A model generated the notes under the pieces. It worked only from the letters and a program-made list of their open reading frames with translations, was not told where the DNA came from and searched no databases. From G963663365 sp963663365 (GTDB lineage Bacteria; Hinthialibacterota; Hinthialibacteria; Hinthialibacterales; G963663365): DNA of 64,000 bases. Positions 17,963 to 27,445 of the stretch are shown one piece after another. Position 1 is the first letter of the stretch. Every line of letters starts with the position of its first letter. The position numbers and the translations under genes were made by a program. The stretch covers positions 930,001-994,000 of the forward strand of contig CAXXIH010000001.1 of the NCBI GenBank assembly GCA_963663365.2. Direction: 5' to 3'.

Positions 17963-19759
17963 CTAAATCCCGTACTTCTGGAGCTCTTTCTCCGCCCGTT
18001 TCAAGTGTTCTGTGGTCTCCTGGTGTTCGCGGGGAAACCAGGTTTTTGTGAATATATCCAGAGCCATCCGAAAACAGATCACACCCTGCTTCAGATTTCT
18101 TTCATGATGGGGGCCGGGCAATGCGCAAAGAGAGAGTCCTTTGTTGGTCAGGCATTTTGCGTAGCCATACGGATCGGATTTTCTTGTGCGCACTTTAAGC
18201 GCGTTTTCAAAATGCCGTATTGAACGGAGGAGGTTATTCCGCCGATCACCGGATTGCAGCTGCGTATAACAGAATCCGAGGTTGTTATGGGTTTCACCAT
18301 ATTGCTGCGGTGCATCTTTCGCCGTTTCATATTCCAACGCAATGTTAAAGCGCTTAATGGCTTCCCGGATATTCCGTTCACGCTCCGCAGGGCCTTCGGC
18401 AGGACGTGTAAAGTATACAAAGCCGATGCTGTGCTGTGTCCATGCATAATCGAGCGGTGCGATTTCCGGCGTGAGCACGGATAAGGCTTCTTCAAAATGC
18501 TTCATGGCTGCATCGAGGTTCTGTTCCCGGTCACCATCGGGAAGATACATTTTCGCGTTACCGATCAGATACTCTGTGCGCCCATAATCCAGAGGGTGAG
18601 TTTCTTTCTTTAATGTTTGGGATGCTGTCTTATGGCACTCAATGGCACGCTTCAGGTTTTCGGTGCGGTCTCCATTGGGCGATTGGCCGTACGCCTTGCC
18701 TAAATCGTTTTGCACGAGGGCGTACCGGTAAACCAATTCCGGCTGGGCTGCGTATGTATCGGAAGCCTTTTGGCAGTGCTCAATCGCTTTTTTGAAATTA
18801 TCCGAACGTTCACCGTAACGAAGTTTTGTATAAAGGTCGCCCAACTGATGGTGGATGGCAGCGGCCCGTAGTGGTTTGCCACCTTCTTCGGAGAGAAGCA
18901 CTCCTGCCTCCAATTGCTCGATGGCATCGCGATAGGCATTTTCCCGGTTCTCGATAATGGGAATTAGGGCAAGGTGTACATTGGCGATCAATTCATGGGC
19001 CACTGCCCGGTTGGAATCGCGTTCCGGTTCAACCTTCGAGGCTTTTTGCGCGGCGTCAATAGCCTGCAAATAATCAGGCTCCGAGCAGTCAAGATGCGCG
19101 CATGCGGTCAGATAATGGACCAAAAAGAACGGTTCGCCCACAGGTTCCCGAGGCAATTCCGTGTATATGACTTTTATTCCCGTGCCTTCTGCTTGAAGTT
19201 CATAACCCTCAGGCAGTGGACCGACAAAAGACTTTAGTAACTCATGCTTCCCGGATTCGAGACCCGCATGAATTTGTTCGGCATGTTTCCCGATATCAAT
19301 ATCGCTATCTATTTGGGGAATGGCTTGATGAGCGTCATCGATATTGAATTGAAAAGTGTGTTTTTCCACTTTAACCGTATAGAAACGAACCAAATCCAAT
19401 TCGCGCTTCCCGCCGATCAATAGCCGGAAACCGGATTTTTCCGCAAAACCTTTGGGGATTGTGCCGGAATCCATATCTTCCAGAATCGCGGAAACGGCCA
19501 CAACATGGGCCGAGGCAAGCCCTTCATTTTCGAAACTTGTTTGCAACGCTTCAACAAGCTGCGGTTGGATTGAATTTTCGGGGTCGTTGCCGAAGCAGGC
19601 GATTACGTAACCGATTTCCCCCTCAGGCAAATCAGGCAGCACACATACCGGATCGGTAAGAACATTGTTTTCAGTTTGACAAAAGGCATCAGTGGCAAAC
19701 ACCGTTATACAAAAGAAGAAAACCGTGCCGCCGGCTATCCGATTCAAAAGACTCCTCAT
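17963..19759 (-). CDS. Exported tetratricopeptide repeat protein
   Basis: 598 residues from the ATG at 19759, opening with a signal peptide (MRSLLNRIAGGTVFFFC...FCQTE). Residues about 190-590 carry around nine TPR-like repeats with the spacing pattern R..NL..AI.H...A and the shared element DYAWTQ/DYGRTE/QYGETHNNLG, resembling CHAT-associated long TPRs. No enzyme domain is recognised. A strong promoter (19796-19824) precedes it. It likely serves as a periplasmic or surface protein-binding scaffold. Confidence 0.82.
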   Translation of the reverse strand: MRSLLNRIAGGTVFFFCITVFATDAFCQTENNVLTDPVCVLPDLPEGEIGYVIACFGNDPENSIQPQLVEALQTSFENEGLASAHVVAVSAILEDMDSGTIPKGFAEKSGFRLLIGGKRELDLVRFYTVKVEKHTFQFNIDDAHQAIPQIDSDIDIGKHAEQIHAGLESGKHELLKSFVGPLPEGYELQAEGTGIKVIYTELPREPVGEPFFLVHYLTACAHLDCSEPDYLQAIDAAQKASKVEPERDSNRAVAHELIANVHLALIPIIENRENAYRDAIEQLEAGVLLSEEGGKPLRAAAIHHQLGDLYTKLRYGERSDNFKKAIEHCQKASDTYAAQPELVYRYALVQNDLGKAYGQSPNGDRTENLKRAIECHKTASQTLKKETHPLDYGRTEYLIGNAKMYLPDGDREQNLDAAMKHFEEALSVLTPEIAPLDYAWTQHSIGFVYFTRPAEGPAERERNIREAIKRFNIALEYETAKDAPQQYGETHNNLGFCYTQLQSGDRRNNLLRSIRHFENALKVRTRKSDPYGYAKCLTNKGLSLCALPGPHHERNLKQGVICFRMALDIFTKTWFPREHQETTEHLKRAEKELQKYGI

Positions 19760-19795
19760 TGCTGGATGGCCCAACCTCTCTGATCGTTCTTACTA

Positions 19796-19824
19796 ATTAT
19801 AGGAGAACGGATAACTGATGTCAG
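19796..19824 (-). promoter_or_regulatory. Sigma70-type promoter for the TPR gene
   Basis: Minus-strand CTGACA (19824-19819), 17-base spacer, TATAAT (19801-19796), 36 bases before the chosen ATG. Five of six and six of six matches to consensus with ideal spacing. Confidence 0.75.
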
Positions 19825-19865
19825 AAGTATCTTAACAAGAGGCCGTGTGAGTTTTGGGAAGCCGA

Positions 19866-20642
19866 TCAGGTGCTCCGCTTTGAAAAATATTGCACCAATG
19901 CATCCGCCAAGCCGGGGATGGTGTGTTCTTCGGCCTCCAGTTCAACCGGAACGCCCAGTGCGCGTATCGCTTCAGTGGTTACCGGCCCGATCGAGGCTAC
20001 GATGCCGTGTTCCGTGAAGCGCTGCATCGCTTCGCATCCCACGAAATTGATGAAATTGGATGCTGTCGATGTGCTTGTGAATGTGACCGCGTCGATATCG
20101 CTCAAATCTACGTTTGGAATTTCTTTGGCCGGTACGGTCTGATAGGCAACGATGTTATCAACCGAAGCGCCTTCAGCCATGAGGGCCTGTGCCAAGTTGG
20201 GCCGGGCTAAATCCGCCTGAGGCAAAAAGATACGCGCGCCTTTCATTTCGAATTTTCCGATCAGCGCTTCCGCAACTTCGTTGGATACGAATTTCTCCGG
20301 AACCAAATCGGGAACCAAGCCGTGCGGTTCCAAAGCGGCTGCAGTAGCTGTGCCTACAGCGGCGATTCGGCATGAACTGAAACTCCTTGAATCTCCACCC
20401 GCGTTGCGCACCGCTTCCATGATGAAATCCACTGTGTTGACGCTGGTGAAGATGATCCAATCGTATTCGGATAGCTTCGCGACGGCATCGGCCATCGGAC
20501 GGGGATCATCTGCGGGGATAATTTCAATCGCCGGCGCTTCGACAGTCTCCGCGCCAAGATCCTTCAGTAAATTGATAAATGGGCCCGACTGTGCCCGCGC
20601 CCGGGTGACGACGATTCGTCTGCCAAAGAGTTCTTTTTTTTT
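19866..20642 (-). CDS. hemD: Uroporphyrinogen-III synthase domain (HemD), out of frame with CobA
   Basis: The C-terminal half of what should be a CobA-HemD fusion. In this frame, just after the A9 tract (20642-20634), the codons read ELFGRRIVVTRARAQSG, the normal N-terminus of HemD, then LGAETVEAPAIEIIPADD, WIIFTSVNTVDF, VPEKFVSNEVAEAL and TFTSTSTASNFI. The first ATG in frame (20495) would drop about 45 conserved residues, so this is not a free-standing gene. HemD closes hydroxymethylbilane to uroporphyrinogen III. Removal of one A restores a single protein with CobA. Cause: a sequencing error, a true mutation, or slippage at A9. Confidence 0.85.
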   Translation of the reverse strand, partial: KKKELFGRRIVVTRARAQSGPFINLLKDLGAETVEAPAIEIIPADDPRPMADAVAKLSEYDWIIFTSVNTVDFIMEAVRNAGGDSRSFSSCRIAAVGTATAAALEPHGLVPDLVPEKFVSNEVAEALIGKFEMKGARIFLPQADLARPNLAQALMAEGASVDNIVAYQTVPAKEIPNVDLSDIDAVTFTSTSTASNFINFVGCEAMQRFTEHGIVASIGPVTTEAIRALGVPVELEAEEHTIPGLADALVQYFSKRST

Positions 20643-21423
20643 CGTACCAGGTTAAGTGCTCTCTCAATTTGACCACCTCGCCGATAACCAGCAGTGCCGG
20701 GTGTTTAATCCCCGAGGTTTCAGCTTTATCGGCAATATCAGCAACGGTTCCTACGACTGCCTTTTGATGAGCGCGAGTCCCCTGATGGATCATTGCCACA
20801 GGAGTCTCCGGCGGTTTCCCATACGATAACAGGGTTTTAGTGATCGAGCGCAGGTTCTGTACGCCCATAAACACAACGATGGTTCCATTAAATCGCGCCG
20901 CCAAGTCCCACTGAACTTCATCAGATGGCTTTCCCGGTTCTTCATGTCCGGTTAGCACCATATAACCCACGGAATAATGGCGATGGGTTATCGGTATTCC
21001 CGCGTAGGCGGTGACTCCGGTTTGGGCCGATATGCCGGGCACGACTTCGAACGGAATCCCACGCTCATGAAGATACACACACTCTTCGCCGCCCCGCCCG
21101 AAAATAAACGGATCGCCGCCTTTAAGACGGACCACAAGATTTCCCTCCCGAGCCTCTCTGGCTAAGGTCTCGTTGATTTCGTCTTGGGAGTAGGTGTGTT
21201 TGCCCGGGGTTTTCCCCGCATAAATGAGCCGCGCTTCCCGGTGCACAAGTTCCATAATGGCATTGGAGACCAGGCGGTCATAGACGACAACATCGGCGAC
21301 TTCCAGGACTTTTTTGCCGCGCATTGTTAAGAGATCCGGATCGCCGGGGCCTGCACCGACAAGAATGACCTTCCCTTTTACGAGCCCGGCTTCTTTGGGG
21401 TGGCTGCGTTTTTTTGTTTGCAT
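20524..21423 (-). CDS. cobA: Uroporphyrinogen-III C-methyltransferase domain (CobA/SUMT)
   Basis: SAM-dependent methylation of uroporphyrinogen III to precorrin-2, for sirohaem or cobamide. Signatures: VGAGPGDPDLLTMRG near 21-35, VVYDRLVS, VRLKGGDPFIFGRGGEE near 98-114, VPGISAQTGVTAYAGIP and the C-terminal HPALLVIGEVVKLR. The domain ends at LTWYEKK about residue 262; everything after (RTLWQTNRRHP onward) is out-of-frame translation of the HemD start. The ATG at 21423 adds a basic leader before the fold. Together with hemD and hemA it forms a minus-strand tetrapyrrole cluster. hemC is not in this window. Confidence 0.92.
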   Translation of the reverse strand: MQTKKRSHPKEAGLVKGKVILVGAGPGDPDLLTMRGKKVLEVADVVVYDRLVSNAIMELVHREARLIYAGKTPGKHTYSQDEINETLAREAREGNLVVRLKGGDPFIFGRGGEECVYLHERGIPFEVVPGISAQTGVTAYAGIPITHRHYSVGYMVLTGHEEPGKPSDEVQWDLAARFNGTIVVFMGVQNLRSITKTLLSYGKPPETPVAMIHQGTRAHQKAVVGTVADIADKAETSGIKHPALLVIGEVVKLREHLTWYEKKRTLWQTNRRHPGAGTVGPIYQFTEGSWRGDCRSAGD

Positions 21424-21551
21424 TGGACCTAAAAATCCGTATTGTAGAAATCCCGTTAATCAGAAAAGCAGTCAAAAAACGTGTTGAGAATCAAAAAGCG
21501 AATTTTCGCCGCGCTTGATTGCTTTCCCCCAATTTCAATTCATAAACCGAA

Positions 21552-22832
21552 TCAATCATCTTCAGAAAGGCCAAACACATCCCGAATGGAGCGCATGGCC
21601 TCATGCGGATCGTTCTGTTTCGCGCTATCGATGAGATGCAGAATCGGATGCTGCAATAGTTTTTTTACCAGCGATTTGGTCATCGCGTCAACTTGCTTGT
21701 ACTGGTTCTCGGTGAGATCGGATTGAACCGTGGCCACTTCCGATGCGCGAATCCGGTCATAAAGCGATTGCAATTCACCGATAACCGGAGAGGCCAGGTG
21801 AGAGCGGTACCAGATTAAAAATGTCTGCACTTCATCACGGATAATATGGATCGCCCGATGCCGTTCTTTGCTGCGCAGACGGCGGTTGGTGTCGACCAAG
21901 TCTTCGAGATCGTCGAGATTATACAGCCGGACTCCCCCCAATTTAGCAACTGCCGGCTCGATGTTGCGGGGCACGCCCAAGTCAATCAACACAAGATCCT
22001 TCACTTTTTGAGAAGAGCGTGTTTCCTGAATGGTTTTGCGCGAGAGAATGTAGTCTTTGGGGTGAACCGCCGTAATGACGATATCGGCATCGGCGATTCG
22101 TTCCCGCAACTGTTTAAATGCGAAATAGTCGGCACCCAGTGTTTCAGCGGCTTCTTTGGCTTTCTCCAGTGTGCGGTTGGTTACGAGCAGTCTGCCGATA
22201 CCACGTTCCACAAGATGTTTGGCGGCCAACTGTCCGGTTTCGCCCATCCCCGCCACGATGGCGGTTCGATCCGCAAGTCCATCCAACGCTTGCCGGGCCA
22301 AGTCACAAGCCAAGGTCGCTACAGACAAACTGCCCCGGCCGATATCGGTCGTGCTGCGGACCAACTTGCTTACGTTAAATGCGCAGTGCAACAGACGATT
22401 CAATAACGCGCCATTGCAGTGTGAGGCGCAACAGAGCGTATACGCGTCTTTGGCCTGCGCCACAATCTGTGTCTCACCCGGGACCATGGATTCCAATCCG
22501 GAACAGACCCGGAAAATGTGCTCGACTGCCTCTTCATTTTGTACGGTATAAGTTAGGGGAGCGAGTTGTTCTTCTTCGACGCCGCCCCATTTGGATAAAA
22601 ATGAAGTTAATATCTCAGGCCGCGCTGGATCCTCAGCGAATACCGCGAGGATTTCCGTACGGTTGCAGGTGGAGAGAATCAAACACTCGGTAATGGCCGG
22701 ATGTTTGCGCATGGTTTCGAGCGCAATTGCGATTTCTTCCGGCGACAGGCTCACCTTGTCCCGCACCTCCAACGGCGCGCTTTTATGATTGATGCCCACC
22801 AGGGCCAAACGCATCGGAGTTATCCCGGCCAT
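21552..22832 (-). CDS. hemA: Glutamyl-tRNA reductase
   Basis: 426-residue enzyme making glutamate-1-semialdehyde from Glu-tRNA with NADPH, the first step of C5 tetrapyrrole synthesis. The active-site Cys is in CLILSTCNRTEIL near 50-60. The family patterns GINHKSAPLEVRDK, GETQIVAQAKDAY and the NADPH-binding GMGETGQLAAKHL near 195 are present, followed by DLGVPRNIEP. An alternative ATG at 22814 fits the usual family start (MRLALVGINHK) better and has GGGA upstream. It heads the hemA, cobA-hemD cluster, with a gap of 128 bases to cobA. Confidence 0.96.
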   Translation of the reverse strand: MAGITPMRLALVGINHKSAPLEVRDKVSLSPEEIAIALETMRKHPAITECLILSTCNRTEILAVFAEDPARPEILTSFLSKWGGVEEEQLAPLTYTVQNEEAVEHIFRVCSGLESMVPGETQIVAQAKDAYTLCCASHCNGALLNRLLHCAFNVSKLVRSTTDIGRGSLSVATLACDLARQALDGLADRTAIVAGMGETGQLAAKHLVERGIGRLLVTNRTLEKAKEAAETLGADYFAFKQLRERIADADIVITAVHPKDYILSRKTIQETRSSQKVKDLVLIDLGVPRNIEPAVAKLGGVRLYNLDDLEDLVDTNRRLRSKERHRAIHIIRDEVQTFLIWYRSHLASPVIGELQSLYDRIRASEVATVQSDLTENQYKQVDAMTKSLVKKLLQHPILHLIDSAKQNDPHEAMRSIRDVFGLSEDD

Positions 22833-22984
22833 GATTCAGTGCTCAAGATCGCTGTGTTATTATTTTATCAGACAATCTCCTGCATAGATATTCGTACGTA
22901 TAAATTCTAATTTACCAATCCATGTATATGTCCAAAGAATGGCCGGGGCTTCGAGTCAGCACAACTCCCTATATAACTTCGCCA

Positions 22985-25738
22985 TCAATTTTCGTAGTCC
23001 AGTCGTACAGGGCCGATGATGCCGGAGGGCAAGGGCTCCCATTTGGATGCGTCGAATGGTTCGTAATCGATATCGACGAAATAGAAGTTTTTCCAATTCA
23101 CACCTTGCCGGTCCAGGTCGATCATGCGGTTGGCCGACAGGTTGGTGACATCGATGCTGATTGTGTTTTTGCCCTTCTTTAACGCGGAACAGGGTGCCGG
23201 AATTCTCAACTGGTAGGGCCGTGTCCAAACTGTTCCCACGTATTGCCCATTGATCGATACATCGGCGCTTTCGTGCAATTCACCTAATGTCAAAGTTAAA
23301 GTCGTAGTTTCCGGCGGCCTTTGGAGTGTGAAACTGTTTTCGTATCGAACCGTCCCCGAGAACAATTCCAAGCCCGGGGTATTCGTCCAACTCCCGTAAT
23401 TGACCATTTCTACGCTCTGGCTGTTTCCCTCCATATCCTGCCAGTGCATCATCCAGTTGTCGTCAAATTCAATACTCGGTTTTCTTCCGGTAATCGATTC
23501 CGGATGAGGCGGCGCTTTGAAATCGTTTCCGACTGCCAGCACGCAGGCCCTTGTCGGTTCGAGTTGTAAGTAGACTGCGCCGTCAGAGTCCCGTTTGGGC
23601 AGTGATGTAATCCGTCCGGTGACCGGATCGCCCATCACCGCGGAGTTGCCATCCGCTGCCAGATGCACCCAATCTTGGAATGCCTTTCCGGCCCGGTTTT
23701 TGATGAAATATAGTGTCGTGTCTCCATCTTTTCTGCGCACAAATTCCAGGCCCTGCTTTGCCATGGTGTCGTGTTTGATATTGAGTTTGGCGAGCGCTTC
23801 ATCCAAAGACTTTTTGTTGTCGATTCTTTGGACATGTCCATTTTGTTCCTGTTTCTTGAACCGTTGCGCCAATGCCTCAGGGATAGCCGATGCATTATTG
23901 GAGGGATCGCCGGTGCGTGGATAAGGGATGGGCATTTCACCGATGAATAAAACTGTTGCTCCCTCTTCGGCGAGTTTGGCGATTGCCTCCAATGTCGAAA
24001 GGTCCACCCACCGGCACCCGGAAAAAATCAGAGCGCGATAATCGGATGTTCCGCATTCGATGTTTCCTTCTTTTGCAATTAGATTTCCGGAAACCAGCCG
24101 GTCAGAGGCGTAATCGAATTGATAGCCGTTTTCCCAAAGAACCTCGGCTGCCTCTGCCGTTCCCTCCGCGGCGCCATACAACCAGTTTTTTGAATTGTGC
24201 GCTGTGCAATATTGCAGATTATCCTTTGCGCCTTCGGCGTACATAAAAAGATCGTGGATCGGATAAAACAACAAAATATCGGAATCGTACCGGCCCGCCT
24301 GCAGCACACTCTGGGCTCTGGTGATGTAGGCATTGAGGTGGTGCAGGTGATGGAACCATGTGGCCTGTTCGCCTGCATTGGTAGATGCGTAAAAAAGCCA
24401 GCCGGGGTAGGGGACTGAATCTTTCGGCCAATAAGGAACACCATGATAGAAGACATGATTCACGCCGGCCAAGAAGAAATCATCCACGCTGGTTCGCATC
24501 CGGTCTAACGTCACCTGGAAATGCTCATCCAGCCATGTGAATGTCTCCGAAGAGACATACTTTTTATCAAACAAATGCGCTGCCGAAGAGGCCATCTTAG
24601 CCGGAGGAATTTCTATTCCTCCTTTACCGAATCCTTCCGTCTCGGAGATATCCGCAACCGCATAAAGATCGAGAAGATGTCCCGGAGAACCGTGTGCCTG
24701 AAAGCGGATTTTCATGCCATTGTCCGAAGACCATTTTTTCCAGTTCAGGCAAAAATCTTCGTAGAACAAGTTTTGGACTGTTTCCCGGTAGTCGTGCAGC
24801 ACTCGACGTCCGATATCAGACTCCGGATCATTTTGAAGAACGGGAAAATATTTTAAGAGGTTGTAGCCGTTACGTTTTTGAAATTCGTCTACCAAATCAG
24901 GTGTCCAGTTTGCTCCATAAACCTCGAACGAATCGTTGAAATTCGCGCGCGGGCGAATTGGGCCAAGAGCCTTAAGCCTCTCTTCGAACGGTTGCACATA
25001 GTTTACAAATGCTTCTTGGGAGAAATGATCGAGAACCGGACCTTCCGAACCGACTGTGGCCCGTTTGACCTTTTGCCCGGTATAACCGATGCGGATGATA
25101 TATAGTTCCCAATCACCTTCCGGAATTGTGAAGGCTTTCATCCATGTCGCTTGTCCACTGCCGAATATCTTTTCCGGTTCGATCAGTTCTCCCGGTCCGG
25201 TTTCGCCCTCTTTACGGATTACCAGCGCATTGATGCGCTCCAATGGATCCTCATTCAATACCCATTCCGTAGATTCAGAGACCTTTTGTATTTCGATGTC
25301 GATTTTCCGGGCGGCGTGTTTTTCTTCGAGCCAAGGCCCGCCGAAGGGCCAGCCGCTGCCCAAGGTCATATCGACACCCATACCGAGCCGTTCCGCTTCG
25401 AGCAGGGTGTGTTTCAATACTTCACCCCAGCGTTCGGATAGATAAGGAATCGGTTCCACCGGGGAGTTTTCTGCGGCATAGATAGGCTGGATTTCAACAC
25501 CCCCGAATCCTGCCTCATGCAGTGCTGTTAACTGCCGTGTTAATTCCTGTTCGGTCACCGCGCTGCCTAACCACCACCAACGTGCCCAAGGTTTGACCGT
25601 GCATTCCGGATTGTCCCAGTGAAAGGGATCTTCCGTGTTTTGTTTAGCCATGATCGCTATTGAAAAGAAGCAGAGCAATGCGGTTAAGAGTAGTCTGCGT
25701 GGAGTCTGCTGTATTGGTTTCGGGCGGCAAATCGTCAT
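22985..25738 (-). CDS. Secreted GH106-like alpha-L-rhamnosidase
   Basis: 917 residues. A signal peptide covers about 1-31. The GH106 hallmark follows: PWARWWWLGSAVTEQELTRQL then AGFGGVEIQPIY, GVDMTLGSGWPFGGPW near 122-137, NDSFEVYGANWTPDLVDEF near 267 and EGFGKGGIEIPPAKM. The C-terminus holds a beta-sandwich with TLTLGELHESADVSINGQYVG, a galactose-binding-like fold. GH106 enzymes release alpha-L-rhamnose from pectin or other plant glycans. Its position near other exported sugar genes suits rhamnoglycan use. It is preceded by the terminator at 25800-25828. Confidence 0.88.
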   Translation of the reverse strand: MTICRPKPIQQTPRRLLLTALLCFFSIAIMAKQNTEDPFHWDNPECTVKPWARWWWLGSAVTEQELTRQLTALHEAGFGGVEIQPIYAAENSPVEPIPYLSERWGEVLKHTLLEAERLGMGVDMTLGSGWPFGGPWLEEKHAARKIDIEIQKVSESTEWVLNEDPLERINALVIRKEGETGPGELIEPEKIFGSGQATWMKAFTIPEGDWELYIIRIGYTGQKVKRATVGSEGPVLDHFSQEAFVNYVQPFEERLKALGPIRPRANFNDSFEVYGANWTPDLVDEFQKRNGYNLLKYFPVLQNDPESDIGRRVLHDYRETVQNLFYEDFCLNWKKWSSDNGMKIRFQAHGSPGHLLDLYAVADISETEGFGKGGIEIPPAKMASSAAHLFDKKYVSSETFTWLDEHFQVTLDRMRTSVDDFFLAGVNHVFYHGVPYWPKDSVPYPGWLFYASTNAGEQATWFHHLHHLNAYITRAQSVLQAGRYDSDILLFYPIHDLFMYAEGAKDNLQYCTAHNSKNWLYGAAEGTAEAAEVLWENGYQFDYASDRLVSGNLIAKEGNIECGTSDYRALIFSGCRWVDLSTLEAIAKLAEEGATVLFIGEMPIPYPRTGDPSNNASAIPEALAQRFKKQEQNGHVQRIDNKKSLDEALAKLNIKHDTMAKQGLEFVRRKDGDTTLYFIKNRAGKAFQDWVHLAADGNSAVMGDPVTGRITSLPKRDSDGAVYLQLEPTRACVLAVGNDFKAPPHPESITGRKPSIEFDDNWMMHWQDMEGNSQSVEMVNYGSWTNTPGLELFSGTVRYENSFTLQRPPETTTLTLTLGELHESADVSINGQYVGTVWTRPYQLRIPAPCSALKKGKNTISIDVTNLSANRMIDLDRQGVNWKNFYFVDIDYEPFDASKWEPLPSGIIGPVRLDYEN

Positions 25739-25799
25739 CGTCTTGTCCTGATACTATGTGTATTTCAAATTGTCGATTGCCAGTATAGCAGACGGTTAA

Positions 25800-25828
25800 A
25801 AAGAAAACGCCCGGGGAAATCCCGGGCG
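25800..25828 (-). terminator. Rho-independent terminator after Gfo/Idh/MocA
   Basis: Perfect stem CGCCCGGG / CCCGGGCG (25808-25815, 25821-25828), five-base loop, then TTTTCTTTTT on the minus strand, 54 bases after the stop at 25882. Confidence 0.92.
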
Positions 25829-25881
25829 CTGGTAACTTCAACTTCATTGAAGAACAGTGTCTCGATTAAGAGTTGCTCACC

Positions 25882-27192
25882 TTAGACTTTGATCTTCCAG
25901 GGACGGCGGTAACGGCGCATCAACATGCGGTTAGCCTTGCTGTTGCCGATGATTTTTTCTTTTTCATCGTCCCATTCGATCCGGTCGCCGGTCTTATACG
26001 CAATCACGCCCAGGTGCATGCCTTTGGTCATTTTGTGCGCGTATTGAACGTTGCAGTCGGCCTCGACTCGTGTACGCATACTGTTGAGGAATTGGGGTAC
26101 ATGACCGGGTGACGGGGGAACTTCGGGATTCTTGAGATCGAGTTCTTTCACGTCGATTTTTTTGTTGTCGATGTAGACCTCATGATCGCTGTAATTCGTC
26201 ACGATGGTCCCTTTGGTGCCTTGGATCATGCAGCCAATGCCGCCCATGTGCAAAAATCCCGGAATACCGGAAGGATTGAGCGTGAATGTGAGCGGATAAC
26301 CGCCATGATCGTACTGGACTTCGAGGGTATTGGGTGTCTCGGCGTTATCGGTTGTGTGATAACGTCCGCCGATTGCGGAAACCGATGTCGGTGGCTCTAA
26401 ATCCAACGCCCAGTAGGCGATGTCGCTGATATGGCACCAGAAATCGGCGAAATATCCGCCTGAATAATCCCAGAAGAAGCGGAAATTAAAGTGGCTGCGG
26501 TTTGGATTGTAATCCCGTTTGGGCGCCGGTCCGAGCCAGAAATTATAATCGAGTTCCGCGGGCGGGGTGGTGTCTGCCGGATTGCCGATGTCACCAAGGC
26601 CGCATGTCTTCCAGACCTGCACGCGTGTAATCATGCCCAACACACCGGAGCGGACAATGCGAACGACATCGCGATAGTTTTTGCCGGCATGAATATGATT
26701 ACCCATTTGCGTGATCCGGCCGTATTTTTTAGCCGCATCGGCCATATAACGGCCTTCTTTAAGGCTATGGCTCAATGGTTTCTCATGAAAAACATCTTTC
26801 CCGGCTTTGCAGGCTTCCACAAAAATCAACGCATGCCAGTGATCGGGTGTTGTGACCGTGACGGCATCGACGTCTTCTTTTTCGAGTAGCTCGCGGAAAT
26901 CTTTATAGATTGTCGCTTTGCGTCCGGTGGCTTCCTCGGTAATGGAAGCCGCTTTTTCGGCGTGGCTGCTGTCGACATCGCATACGGCGACGACCGTGGC
27001 GTCATCTTGTTTCAAGAATTCGCGTAAGCGGCCTGTGCCCATACCACCCACACCAATGCAGCCCATGCGGATTGTGCTGTTGGGGCCCATCTTGGCCGAT
27101 GCCTGCCGGTAATTCAGTGCCGTCAGGCCGAGTGCCAACGATCCTGAGGATTTGATGAACGTGCGTCGATTGGGATTCGTTTTCTTTTCCAT
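25882..27192 (-). CDS. Tat-exported Gfo/Idh/MocA family oxidoreductase
   Basis: 436 residues from the ATG at 27192. The leader NPNRRTFIKSSGSLALG is a Tat signal. The Rossmann motif is MGCIGVGGMGTGRL, the EKP motif is in DVFHEKPLSHSL, and the substrate domain includes FWDYSGGYFADFWCHISDIAYWAL and a C-terminal KANRMLMRRYRRPWKI that also occurs, slightly changed, in the enzyme at 8724. The two thus belong to one subfamily. It probably oxidises a glycoside in the periplasm; the cofactor would be exported already bound. Confidence 0.93.
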   Translation of the reverse strand: MEKKTNPNRRTFIKSSGSLALGLTALNYRQASAKMGPNSTIRMGCIGVGGMGTGRLREFLKQDDATVVAVCDVDSSHAEKAASITEEATGRKATIYKDFRELLEKEDVDAVTVTTPDHWHALIFVEACKAGKDVFHEKPLSHSLKEGRYMADAAKKYGRITQMGNHIHAGKNYRDVVRIVRSGVLGMITRVQVWKTCGLGDIGNPADTTPPAELDYNFWLGPAPKRDYNPNRSHFNFRFFWDYSGGYFADFWCHISDIAYWALDLEPPTSVSAIGGRYHTTDNAETPNTLEVQYDHGGYPLTFTLNPSGIPGFLHMGGIGCMIQGTKGTIVTNYSDHEVYIDNKKIDVKELDLKNPEVPPSPGHVPQFLNSMRTRVEADCNVQYAHKMTKGMHLGVIAYKTGDRIEWDDEKEKIIGNSKANRMLMRRYRRPWKIKV

Positions 27193-27445
27193 GAGATCAC
27201 ACAATGCCTTTATGCTTTCATCTTTATTGGTACTGGGACTGCCCAGCGAACGCTGAAAATCCCACTTGTGGAGAATCCAGCGGATTCCATTATATTACAG
27301 CGTGTCATAGGGCGTTGAGGCAAGCTGCCGTCCGATGCGGTGTGGATGCGATTATCAAGGTTCCATTCCGCTGCTTGTGGCCGCTGCCGCACACTCTGTG
27401 TATTCCCGCGCCTTACAATCCCACAATTCAGGTAATTTTAAACTT

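Noticed and set aside
19866..20495. hemD as a separate gene from the ATG at 20495
   Set aside because: The N-terminal HemD residues lie upstream in the same frame back to the A9 tract, so this ATG is internal.
21846..22406. Long open frame on the plus strand (186 codons)
   Set aside because: It is antisense to hemA, whose protein is unmistakable; no ribosome-binding site or known family.
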